A stretch of 6,372 nt of DNA from Ruminococcus sp. UBA4350 (GTDB lineage: Bacteria; Bacillota; Clostridia; Oscillospirales; Ruminococcaceae), in assembly GCA_002394125.1 (NCBI GenBank), contig DGSY01000111.1, positions 1 through 6,372 on the forward strand, given 5' to 3'. The notes under the pieces were generated by a model. That model made no database searches, was not told the origin of the DNA, and saw only the letters and a program-made list of their open reading frames with translations. A program made the position numbers and the translations under genes. This document shows positions 1 through 6,214 of this stretch, piece by piece; position 1 is the stretch's first letter, and every line of letters begins with the position of its first letter.

Positions 1-208
1 CGCCGACATTCTTCATGCCGGAGACCTCCTTCATCTTGAACCGCATCTTGAATGCGCTCTCGATCTCCGAGATCAGATTGAAATGCTCGACACTGTCCCA
101 GCCGTCCACATCCGCGGCGGTCATTTCGTCATTCAGCTCGATGCTGTCATCATCAAACACCTCGCGGAAAATCGGCGTCAGTGCCTCCATTGCCTGTTCC
201 TTTGTCAT
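1..208 (-). CDS. Acyl carrier protein, partial (runs off left edge)
   Basis: Translation from the ATG at 208 gives 69 residues before the window ends, starting MTKEQAMEALTPIFREVF. The phosphopantetheine site is seen as G36-W37-D38-S39-V40, so Ser39 is the expected attachment residue, in the usual helix II setting (GWDSVEHFNLI). An acidic helical protein of this kind is normally about 75-80 residues, so only the last few residues are missing. The ribosome binding site AAAAGGAGG (217-225) lies 8 nt upstream and overlaps the stop codon of the DHHW gene, so the two are translationally linked. Placement in one operon with an MBOAT and a DHHW protein suggests a dedicated carrier (DltC-like role) that delivers an acyl group to the membrane transferase rather than the fatty-acid synthesis ACP; that role is inference. 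A D-alanyl carrier or a polyketide-type carrier domain are alternatives. Confidence 0.9.
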   Translation of the reverse strand, partial: MTKEQAMEALTPIFREVFDDDSIELNDEMTAADVDGWDSVEHFNLISEIESAFKMRFKMKEVSGMKNVG

Positions 209-216
209 CGTTGTTT

Positions 217-225
217 CCTCCTTTT
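217..225 (-). promoter_or_regulatory. Ribosome binding site of the ACP gene, overlapping upstream stop
   Basis: On the minus strand the sequence reads AAAAGGAGG, ending 8 nt before the ATG at 208. Its first two A residues are the last two bases of the TAA (224-226) that ends the DHHW gene. The strong site and the overlap suggest that ribosomes finishing the upstream gene reinitiate here, and that the carrier protein is made at a high level. Confidence 0.85.
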
Positions 226-2338
226 ACTGTGTACGGATTTTTTCGACCTTTGCGCCGTTGTCGCCGTTGGCGCTGAAGCTGTTCATTGCGAACAGCACAT
301 CGGTCATGCCATGCTCACGCAGGAATGAGATCGCGTTGAGCTGGAAATACCGCATATCAATGATATAGATTTCCTCGAAAGACGAGGTGAGCCACGGTGC
401 AAGCGCATTGCCGTAGCTGTCCTTGATAATACAGAGCCGTCTGCCGTTGTGGACATCGGTCTGCACGCGGACGATATGATCGTCACCGGCCATATAGACC
501 ATATAATAGCTGACCGGCGCGACATTGTCGATGTTCATGAAATAATCGCCCTCACGCGGATTGCCGAAGCTGTTGTTATAGAATGTCGTTGTGAAGTGCG
601 CACGCGGGATATACCAGAAGAATTCCTCCGGATTTTCCTTGAGGATGATGTTATTGGAGAAGGTGTAGAGCGTGCCGACATAGTCGTCCTTGCTCTTGCG
701 GTCGTATTCCTCGATCCGTGCGAAAGGCACACGCGCCTCTGCGGAGAATGCCTCGCAGGCGTAGAATGCGCCGAGCGACGACCAGTGGTGGTCGGTGCGC
801 ATGAAGATCGGCTCGTCCTTGTGCTTTTCGAGTGCGCCGTAGACATCAATCGGCGTGACGCCGACCAGCGTCTTGTTGATATAGTCGATATTGGCTTTCT
901 CACTCGTGATGAGGTGCTGGAATTCCTCCGGCGTATAGAAGGAGCAGACCGTCGGAATGACCATCGAATACATATTGATATCCGGCGCGCTCTCCTTGAA
1001 CCGGCTCAGGATATGGGCATAGTTCTCGCCCATTGTCTCCCAGCCGCCGAACAGCATAATGCCGCGCTTGTTCACGATCAGGACACCGTTGTCGCCCATT
1101 TCGCCCTCGCGCTCCGGTTCATCGTCCGCCGGCGGTGCCGTTGTGGTAACGGCGGCGGAAACGGTCGTGAGCGTCTGTGCGGTCACAGCGCCCTCGACGG
1201 TCGTGACGGGCGGCGCAGTGGTTTCGGCAGGCGTATCCGGATCCGGCTGCTGTGCGGCAGGCAGATCGCCGATCAGAACGGCATTGCCGCTGAGACCCAT
1301 ATGCTTGCGGATGACCTGCGTCATTTCCTTGAAATCATCGCGGTGCGGGACGGTATCATTATAATACAACTCGACACCGGAGGTATATTTTCCGCTGAGA
1401 TAATCCTCAGTCGAGAAGCTCGGCATTTTCGCGAGCATACGGTTTTCCTTCATGGATTTGACCGGACGCTCCAGCACGAGATTATAGACTGCAATGCCGA
1501 ACAGCAGCAGCAGGCAGACGGCGATATTCCATTTTGCGGAGGTGCGCTCTGTCCGCCGGATAGTCTCCTCGGCCTTGCGTGTGCCGGCTTCCTTTTTCCA
1601 TTTTTTTTCGGTTTCCTTTGCGAGCCTGCGTACAAAGGGCTTTGCGTCAGCGGTCACTGCCTGATATTCTGCGGCAGCTCTCGGCGAGCGCATCGGCGCT
1701 GTCTCGTTGGTGACGTGCAGCTCGCGGATGACCTGATCCTCCGGCGCATCGCCGCCATCATCATATTCCATATCATCATATTCCGTGTCGTCGCTGTACG
1801 CTGTGTCATCGTCGTATTCCGCGTCGCCGGTATACGCCGCTTCATCATCTTCTGTCTCCGCTTCATCCGCTTCCGCCTCGAAATCCGCCGCATCTGCGAT
1901 CTCCTCGCCGGAGATCTCCGCTGCGGCGGGCGCGCCGTCCTTGCCGGCGGACTTCGCCGCCGCCGTCCGGCGCGCACGCGATTCGGCGCGCAGCTCCTCG
2001 AGCAGCGCATCGGTATCGGTATGTGCGGCCGGGCGCTCGGGCTCCGATGGGCTGACCTCATCGAGCCAGCCGAATTTTCCGGTCGTATTGGAGACAGGCT
2101 GCGGTGCGGTCTGCTTATGGAGCGGCGCCTTCGGCGGCTCCGGCTCGGCCTGTTCCAGAATGGTGCTGGCAGTCTCGGCTGCCTGCGCCTTTATGCTTTC
2201 ATCCATTGCCATTGCGGCCGCCCCGCGCCGGATCGCTCTTGCCTGTGCGATCGCAGTACGGCGGTCGAGCTTCGGCTCGTCCTGCGGCGTATCCGCAGCC
2301 GGTTCTCTGATCTCATCCGGCAGATCGGTATTGGGCAT
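224..2338 (-). CDS. DHHW-family (AlgX/AlgJ-like SGNH-fold) membrane protein with long acidic N-terminal extension
   Basis: This 704-residue protein has three parts. Residues 1-270 are low in hydrophobic content, Ala/Glu/Asp-rich, with an acidic Tyr-Asp tract at 170-195 and a Lys/Arg-rich stretch at 233-270. A single membrane helix lies at about 271-289. The outer part carries the DHHW-family signature D516-H517-H518-W519 and a K639-D640-S641-Y642-G643-N644 motif near the C terminus. By analogy with AlgX/AlgJ, D516, H518 and S641 would form the Asp-His-Ser triad used in O-acyl transfer. Basic residues before the helix put the N terminus inside and the SGNH-like domain outside. A Thr/Pro/Ala-rich insert (about 361-412) separates the first ~70 outer residues from the rest. 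The start is supported by AAAGGAG about 8 nt upstream. The likely role is partner of the MBOAT in acylating a surface polymer; the substrate is unknown. Typical family members lack such a long cytoplasmic region. Confidence 0.85.
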   Translation of the reverse strand: MPNTDLPDEIREPAADTPQDEPKLDRRTAIAQARAIRRGAAAMAMDESIKAQAAETASTILEQAEPEPPKAPLHKQTAPQPVSNTTGKFGWLDEVSPSEPERPAAHTDTDALLEELRAESRARRTAAAKSAGKDGAPAAAEISGEEIADAADFEAEADEAETEDDEAAYTGDAEYDDDTAYSDDTEYDDMEYDDGGDAPEDQVIRELHVTNETAPMRSPRAAAEYQAVTADAKPFVRRLAKETEKKWKKEAGTRKAEETIRRTERTSAKWNIAVCLLLLFGIAVYNLVLERPVKSMKENRMLAKMPSFSTEDYLSGKYTSGVELYYNDTVPHRDDFKEMTQVIRKHMGLSGNAVLIGDLPAAQQPDPDTPAETTAPPVTTVEGAVTAQTLTTVSAAVTTTAPPADDEPEREGEMGDNGVLIVNKRGIMLFGGWETMGENYAHILSRFKESAPDINMYSMVIPTVCSFYTPEEFQHLITSEKANIDYINKTLVGVTPIDVYGALEKHKDEPIFMRTDHHWSSLGAFYACEAFSAEARVPFARIEEYDRKSKDDYVGTLYTFSNNIILKENPEEFFWYIPRAHFTTTFYNNSFGNPREGDYFMNIDNVAPVSYYMVYMAGDDHIVRVQTDVHNGRRLCIIKDSYGNALAPWLTSSFEEIYIIDMRYFQLNAISFLREHGMTDVLFAMNSFSANGDNGAKVEKIRTQ
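1751..1831 (-). repeat. Degenerate coding repeat for an acidic Tyr-Asp tract
   Basis: Codons for residues 170-196 of the DHHW protein encode imperfect copies of a short (A/T)EYDD-like unit: AEYDDD, TAYSDD, TEYDD, MEYDD. On the plus strand this appears as recurring tcatattcc / tcgtcgtattcc words. It is a degenerate tandem repeat in the cytoplasmic extension and could vary in copy number between strains. Confidence 0.6.
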
Positions 2339-2345
2339 TGCAATT

Positions 2346-2353
2346 GCTCCTTT
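2346..2353 (-). promoter_or_regulatory. Ribosome binding site of the DHHW gene
   Basis: The minus strand reads AAAGGAGC, 7-8 nt before the ATG at 2338, inside the 25-nt gap after the stop of the YD-repeat lipoprotein gene. It fixes the start at 2338 and supports the view that the long acidic N-terminal region is really translated. Confidence 0.8.
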
Positions 2354-2363
2354 CTAGGGCGGC

Positions 2364-3326
2364 TCAGACCGGTTCATAGGTGTACTGCACCTCGACGATC
2401 TCGCCGTCAGCATCCGCTTTCTGACAGGTCATTCTGCCCTCGCTGTCATATTCCATGTTTTTTGTTACTGTAGCTTCGGTGCCGTCCGTCATTTTCCGCA
2501 CAATGGTCTCCGAGGTCATATTGCCGCTTTCGTCAAAGGTCCGGCTTGTGATCTCGCTTGCGGGCTCCATGCCTTCATTGAGCGCCTTTCTCTCCTCGCG
2601 GACGCAGTTTCCGGCGCCGTCATAGGAGAAGGCTGTCTCAAAGTTTGCGGTCGTGCCGGAGGCGCTCAGTTCGCGCTGCTTCACGATCCGTCCCGCATTG
2701 TCAAGCTCCATATCGGAGAAATCCTCCGCCGTGGACATCATATCGAACATGGGATCATCCTCCCCGGTATAGGTCGTCACCTTCCGGAGGAGATTGCCGT
2801 ACTGATCGTAGGAATATTCGATGCGGTGCGGGTGAAAATCGCTCGCATAGAATTCCTCGGTGACGAGCTTCCCGTTCGCATCGTAGGTATAATTGACATA
2901 GTCATTGGTGATCGTGTTCTCATGCTTCCAGATCATCCTGCCGGCCTTGTCATATTTGTATTCGGCATTGGTCAGGGGCATATAATTGCCGTCCCGGATT
3001 GAGACCAGAACCAGCACCGGATCGCCGTGATCGTTGAAATAATCCTTTGCGATCTCAACGGTCTCGCCGTCGGAGATCGTCACGCCGGTTCGCAGCGTGA
3101 CGGCTTCTGCCGGTATCTCGCTGCTCTTTTCCTCATGGAGCAGCGCGGAATCGAAGGAGGATCCGTCATCCGCCGGCGGCTCCGTTTCCGCTGCGGTTTC
3201 GGTCTGCGGGGCGGTCTGCGGGGCATCCGTCCGCAGCGGCTCATCCGGCAGGGCGCTGCTTTCGCTGCTGCATCCGGAAAGAAGCAGACCGGCCGCGCAC
3301 AGCAGCGGAATGATTCTGAAGTTCAT
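2364..3326 (-). CDS. YD-repeat (RHS-like) lipoprotein
   Basis: The chosen start (ATG at 3326) gives 320 residues and a textbook lipoprotein signal: MNFR, a hydrophobic run, then the lipobox L-S-G-C with Cys19 as the lipidated residue. A longer reading from 3380 would bury this signal and overlap the MBOAT gene, so I reject it. A Ser/Pro/Glu/Thr-rich linker follows (about 20-60). The rest carries seven copies of a YD-type motif, pattern Y-x-Y-D-x-x-G-r/n-m/l, starting near residues 123, 146, 171, 206, 233, 262 and 291 (for example YKYDKAGRM, YTYDANGKL, YSYDQYGNL, MEYDSEGRM). Such repeats form beta-hairpin strands and occur in RHS/YD surface proteins, but this one is short and has no toxin tip or protease core, so a delivery role is unlikely. 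Its place between the acyltransferase and the DHHW gene suggests a surface scaffold or polymer-binding accessory of the acylation machinery; this is inference and no precise function is known to me. Confidence 0.85.
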   Translation of the reverse strand: MNFRIIPLLCAAGLLLSGCSSESSALPDEPLRTDAPQTAPQTETAAETEPPADDGSSFDSALLHEEKSSEIPAEAVTLRTGVTISDGETVEIAKDYFNDHGDPVLVLVSIRDGNYMPLTNAEYKYDKAGRMIWKHENTITNDYVNYTYDANGKLVTEEFYASDFHPHRIEYSYDQYGNLLRKVTTYTGEDDPMFDMMSTAEDFSDMELDNAGRIVKQRELSASGTTANFETAFSYDGAGNCVREERKALNEGMEPASEITSRTFDESGNMTSETIVRKMTDGTEATVTKNMEYDSEGRMTCQKADADGEIVEVQYTYEPV

Positions 3327-3332
3327 TGCTGT

Positions 3333-3339
3333 CGCCTTT
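3333..3339 (-). promoter_or_regulatory. Weak ribosome binding site deciding the lipoprotein start
   Basis: The minus strand reads AAAGGCG, with the GG about 8 nt before the ATG at 3326. It sits in the 16-nt gap right after the TGA (3343-3345) of the acyltransferase gene. It is weaker than the other sites in the operon, so translation probably depends on coupling with the upstream gene. It decides for the 320-residue form over the longer reading frame. Confidence 0.65.
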
Positions 3340-3342
3340 CTC

Positions 3343-4755
3343 TCAGAAGCGGAAATAGAGGAACGGGTTATTTGTCGCATCGACGAGCAGAATGCTGCTG
3401 ACGATCAGCAGTGCGGCATTCGCGCAGATCTGGAAGGTATCAACAATCCGCACCGAGCCGGCATAGCGCTTTCGGAGCGCCTGCAAGCCGTCGTAGAGTG
3501 GGAAGCAGCAGATCAGTGCCGCGATCAGCAGAAACAGATTGTTCCGGACAGAGAGCGTGACAACATTGTCATAGAGCGCATTCCCGTTCAGGCCGACCAG
3601 ATTGCGGAAGAAGCCGCCGAGCCGGCCGAGATCCTCAAAATAGAAGATGCCGAAGCCGATGATAATGACGATCTTGCTGTAAATATGCCGGATCACCAGC
3701 GGGATCTTCTTGATTGTTTTCTTGCCGATGAGCTGTTCGATCAGGATGAACACGCCGAAGTAAAGTCCCCAGATGATGAAATTCCAACTGGCGCCGTGCC
3801 AGAGACCGGTGCAGAACCAGACGAGGAACAGGCCGCCGTATTTTCTGCGCTTGCCGAAGATCGGCACATAGAGCAGATAGTCGCGGAAGAATGTGCCGAG
3901 CGAGATATGCCAGCGCTGCCAGAATTCGGAGATATCCTTGCAGAGGAACGGGTGGCGGAAGTTCTCATCGAAATGGAAGCCGAACATCCTGCCCATGCCG
4001 ATCGCCATATCCGAATAGCCGGAGAAGTCGAAGTAGATCTGCATGGCATAGACAATGACCGCGTACCATGTTGCGGCGACGGTCAGCTTGCCGTTTTCGT
4101 TCGCAAAGAACTGATCGACGATCGTGGAGAGGTGGTTTGCGAGAATGACCTTTTTGCCGAGACCGATCATCAGGCGCGTAAAGCCCTCACTGAGATCAAG
4201 CAAAGTCGTTTTGCGGTTTTTGATCTCGTCGGCGATAGTCGCATAACGGACGATCGGGCCGGCGATGAGCTGCGGGAACATAGAGATATAGAGCAGCAGG
4301 TGCAGCGGATTCTTCTGCACTTCGATCTTCTCCCAGTAGAGGTCGATGATATAGGAGAGGATCTGGAAGGTATAGAAGCTGATGCCGATCGGGAGCGTCA
4401 GATTCGGTGACGGGAGATTCACGCCGGGGATGAGGTTGAGATTCTCCACGATGAAGTTGCTGTATTTGAATACGCCGAGCAGTCCGATATTGAACAGCAG
4501 GCTGAGGATCATGACGGCCTTTGCACCGCCCTCCTTGCCGCGCTTCTGACAGGCGCCGATGCCGAGACCGAACAGATAATTCATCAGCACGCTGATGAGC
4601 AGCAGGATGATATAGGTCGGCTCGCCCCATGCATAGAACAGCAGGGAGAAGACCGTCAGCGTGACATTCTTCACGGTCAGAGACGGCGAAAGCCCGTAGC
4701 AGAGCAGGCATACGGGCAGAAAGAAGTATAGAAAATACAGGCTTGAAAATACCAT
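3343..4755 (-). CDS. MBOAT-family membrane O-acyltransferase (AlgI/DltB type)
   Basis: A 470-residue integral membrane protein with ten or more hydrophobic segments, of normal length for AlgI/DltB relatives. It begins MVFSSLYFLYFFLP, the usual start of this family. Conserved blocks seen: PQLIAGPIVRY (161-171), YFDFSGYSDMAIG (241-253), FWQRWHISLGTFFRDYL (278-294) and WHGASWNFIIWG (319-330); H283 and H320 are the conserved histidines, H320 being the expected catalytic one. It ends NPFLYFRF, also typical. These enzymes move an acyl group from an inner-face donor across the membrane to a polymer or partner protein outside. The downstream acyl carrier protein and DHHW protein fit donor and acceptor partner. 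The start is supported by AGGAG 9 nt upstream, and the gene is first in its operon behind its own promoter. The transferred group (acetyl, D-alanyl or other) cannot be read from the sequence. Confidence 0.95.
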   Translation of the reverse strand: MVFSSLYFLYFFLPVCLLCYGLSPSLTVKNVTLTVFSLLFYAWGEPTYIILLLISVLMNYLFGLGIGACQKRGKEGGAKAVMILSLLFNIGLLGVFKYSNFIVENLNLIPGVNLPSPNLTLPIGISFYTFQILSYIIDLYWEKIEVQKNPLHLLLYISMFPQLIAGPIVRYATIADEIKNRKTTLLDLSEGFTRLMIGLGKKVILANHLSTIVDQFFANENGKLTVAATWYAVIVYAMQIYFDFSGYSDMAIGMGRMFGFHFDENFRHPFLCKDISEFWQRWHISLGTFFRDYLLYVPIFGKRRKYGGLFLVWFCTGLWHGASWNFIIWGLYFGVFILIEQLIGKKTIKKIPLVIRHIYSKIVIIIGFGIFYFEDLGRLGGFFRNLVGLNGNALYDNVVTLSVRNNLFLLIAALICCFPLYDGLQALRKRYAGSVRIVDTFQICANAALLIVSSILLVDATNNPFLYFRF

Positions 4756-4764
4756 AATGAAACG

Positions 4765-4769
4765 CTCCT
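4765..4769 (-). promoter_or_regulatory. Ribosome binding site of the MBOAT gene
   Basis: The minus strand reads AGGAG, 9 nt before the ATG at 4755. Spacing is slightly long but usable and supports the start with the family-typical MVFSS N terminus. Confidence 0.75.
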
Positions 4770-4797
4770 GCTTTTGTTCTCCGGTGCGCGCTTCCGC

Positions 4798-4814
4798 ACT
4801 GCGCTTTGCGGCAT
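4798..4814 (-). other. Leader element with potential hairpin, shared with phosphatase leader
   Basis: In the operon leader the minus strand holds CCGCA and TGCGG arms around an AAGCGCAG loop (roughly 4794-4811). The word GCCGCAAAGCGC (4801-4812) recurs with one change, GCCGCAAAGTGC, in the leader of the phosphatase gene (6215-6226). No known riboswitch class is recognisable in this short leader. Confidence 0.4.
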
Positions 4815-4829
4815 CGGGTCTGTCTTTCT

Positions 4830-4844
4830 GTCGGATCGTCCGAC
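4830..4844 (-). repeat. Perfect 6-3-6 inverted repeat in the operon leader
   Basis: The minus strand reads GTCGGA-CGA-TCCGAC, a perfect 6-bp stem with a 3-nt loop, about 20-36 nt downstream of the predicted transcription start. It could be an RNA hairpin in the leader or a DNA operator. A related palindrome, GTCGGC-ACT-GCCGAC, lies upstream of the phosphatase promoter (6282-6296). Confidence 0.55.
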
Positions 4845-4872
4845 TTTATTGATAATTAGGCATATTTTCTTT

Positions 4873-4901
4873 ATTATACCACAAAACGCGCTTTCATGCA
4901 A
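4873..4901 (-). promoter_or_regulatory. Sigma-A type promoter of the acyltransferase operon
   Basis: On the minus strand a perfect TATAAT (4873-4878) is preceded by TGG, giving an extended -10. A TTGCAT -35 element (4896-4901) lies at a 17-bp spacing. Transcription should begin near 4866, leaving a 5' leader of about 110 nt before the MBOAT ATG. The -35 box matches consensus at only three positions, so activity may rest on the extended -10 or on an activator. Confidence 0.75.
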
Positions 4902-4965
4902 GCGCTATCCGTATGATTTTTCAGTACGGCGGGAGCGGAATTTTTAGGCATAACATAGATAAATC

Positions 4966-5003
4966 AAAAAAGAGGAGCCCTTTCGTATGGGGGCTCCCCT
5001 TTT
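4966..5003 (-). terminator. Rho-independent terminator of the HAD phosphatase gene
   Basis: On the minus strand, arms AAAAGGGGAGCCC and GGGCTCCTCTTTT pair over 13 positions (one G-U) around a 10-nt loop, and the transcript continues in a U-rich tract of six T's. It begins 10 nt after the TAA at 5014-5016. It isolates the phosphatase unit from the acyltransferase operon. In the plus direction the T run is only four bases, so bidirectional action is doubtful. Confidence 0.93.
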
Positions 5004-5013
5004 GCCGGCTTAC

Positions 5014-6180
5014 TTATGCGGCATTCTGAACCTCTTCGGATTCGCTGTTTTCTGTCATGACGATCTTTCTGGTGACGCTGTCGCCGTAGATCGTTTTCCA
5101 GTCGTTCTTCATGGAGACGGCGACCCAGCCGTTCTCCTCGCTGAGCTTGCGCACCTTCTCGGCCTTTTCGAGATTGCCGTCCTCACGCTCCAGATCATCG
5201 CAGCAGAGCATGAACGAAAGGCTCTTGTAGGGATTGTTGACGATCGTGTGCTCAAGCATACTGGAATCGCCGGTGCTGTTGCCGAATGCGAGAACCGGCT
5301 GCTGACCGATCTCCTGCATGATGACCTGCACCTTGTTCATCTTCAGATTCTTGATGATGAAATCGCCGCCGAGCACGACCTTGTCATCCTTTGTGAATGT
5401 GTAATCCAGACCGTCCTTGTCGCCCTGATTCGATGCTGCAAGTCTCTCGTCCGAGCCGATAATCTTTGCGGGCGGAATATCGGAGAGGGGAGAATCCTTG
5501 AGCAGTCCGCGGACGATAAAGCGGTCCGTGCCGCTGATGATATAGACGGTAAAGTCATTTGCCTGAAGATAGTCAACAATCTCAAGCATCGGCAGATAGA
5601 AGCCGCCGCCGCGGGTCATGCCGTTGTAATGGTTCATTTCGGTCTTCTTGAATTCTGCGATATAGCTGAAAAATTCGTCCATTGTCATGCCGGCAAACGC
5701 AGAAGCGATTGCCTGACCGTGCTCGACCGGCAGCTCCGGAAAGGATTCGCCGTTCTGCTCGGCGCGGAGGATCTTGTCAACGGTTGCGCGCTCAAATTCG
5801 CTCGCCTTGTAGTCCGGATCCTGCGTGACGCGGTGGACGAGCAGGCAGTAATCGAAATAATCCGGATCGGTCTCGCAGAACAGCGTGCCGTCGAAATCGA
5901 ACACGGCGATGCGCTGATCGACCGGAATGAAGTCGGCGCTGCTTTCGTTGGTGACCGTCTCCATATAGGAGACCAGCTGCTTTTTCGTCTCAGAGCTGTC
6001 CGTCCAGAGGGAGAGCGCTTCATTGCCTGAGACAGGCGTTTTCTTTCCGCTGTCGGTGCTTCCGGCATTGCTGCTGCCCGGACGCAGCCAGAAGATCAGG
6101 GAAAAGATGACGCAGACCGCAAGCAGCAGACAGATCGCTGCCAGCGCAGTCCGTTTCCATACGGTAACACTTTTGTTCAT
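5014..6180 (-). CDS. Membrane-anchored HAD-superfamily phosphatase
   Basis: The ATG at 6180 gives 388 residues; AAAAGGAG lies 8 nt upstream. An ATG two codons earlier is too close to that site, and a longer frame from 6246 would start inside the promoter. Residues 11-31 form one hydrophobic helix after a short basic N terminus, then a Ser/Gly/Asn linker, which suggests an uncleaved anchor with the enzyme outside. HAD motifs are present: motif I VFDFDGT (nucleophile D95, acid D97), motif II S216 in YIISGTD, a candidate motif III lysine at K277 (FIIKN) and motif IV GNSTGDSSM (300-308, D305). About 120 residues between motifs I and II form a C1-type cap. The layout resembles the phosphoserine or phosphorylcholine phosphatase branch. 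It should hydrolyse a small phosphomonoester with Mg2+; the substrate is unknown. It has its own promoter and terminator. Secreted nutrient-scavenging phosphatase is an alternative to a role in envelope polymer metabolism. Confidence 0.88.
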   Translation of the reverse strand: MNKSVTVWKRTALAAICLLLAVCVIFSLIFWLRPGSSNAGSTDSGKKTPVSGNEALSLWTDSSETKKQLVSYMETVTNESSADFIPVDQRIAVFDFDGTLFCETDPDYFDYCLLVHRVTQDPDYKASEFERATVDKILRAEQNGESFPELPVEHGQAIASAFAGMTMDEFFSYIAEFKKTEMNHYNGMTRGGGFYLPMLEIVDYLQANDFTVYIISGTDRFIVRGLLKDSPLSDIPPAKIIGSDERLAASNQGDKDGLDYTFTKDDKVVLGGDFIIKNLKMNKVQVIMQEIGQQPVLAFGNSTGDSSMLEHTIVNNPYKSLSFMLCCDDLEREDGNLEKAEKVRKLSEENGWVAVSMKNDWKTIYGDSVTRKIVMTENSESEEVQNAA

Positions 6181-6188
6181 AGTCATTT

Positions 6189-6196
6189 CTCCTTTT
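6189..6196 (-). promoter_or_regulatory. Ribosome binding site deciding the phosphatase start
   Basis: The minus strand reads AAAAGGAG. From here the ATG at 6186 is only 2 nt away, whereas the ATG at 6180 is 8 nt away. The proper spacing selects MNKSVTVWKR as the N terminus. Confidence 0.8.
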
Positions 6197-6214
6197 CGTT
6201 TTTTCAGCGGCTCG

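Noticed and set aside
449..2473. A 674-codon open frame on the plus strand
   Set aside because: It lies wholly antisense to the DHHW gene and the 3' end of the lipoprotein gene, has no ribosome binding site, and its product is Arg/Cys/Ile-rich with no family features. It is a shadow of biased codon use.
2364..3326. RHS-type toxin or its fragment
   Set aside because: The protein is complete, short and lipidated, with only seven YD motifs, and has no RHS core motif, toxin tip or immunity gene next to it.
3327..3380. Longer N terminus for the lipoprotein gene (start at 3380)
   Set aside because: It would add 18 polar residues before a perfect lipoprotein signal and overlap the MBOAT gene; the ATG at 3326 has a ribosome binding site.
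3097..4410. A 437-codon open frame on the plus strand
   Set aside because: It is antisense to the MBOAT gene, whose family motifs are unmistakable, and its translation has no recognisable domain.
4756..4901. Small open frame in the operon leader, overlapping the MBOAT start
   Set aside because: Its first ATG lies upstream of the predicted transcription start, and the internal ATG near 4815 has no ribosome binding site. I see no leader peptide.
4987..6030. A 347-codon open frame on the plus strand
   Set aside because: It is antisense to the HAD phosphatase, and its start lies in the terminator hairpin of that gene. No ribosome binding site is seen.
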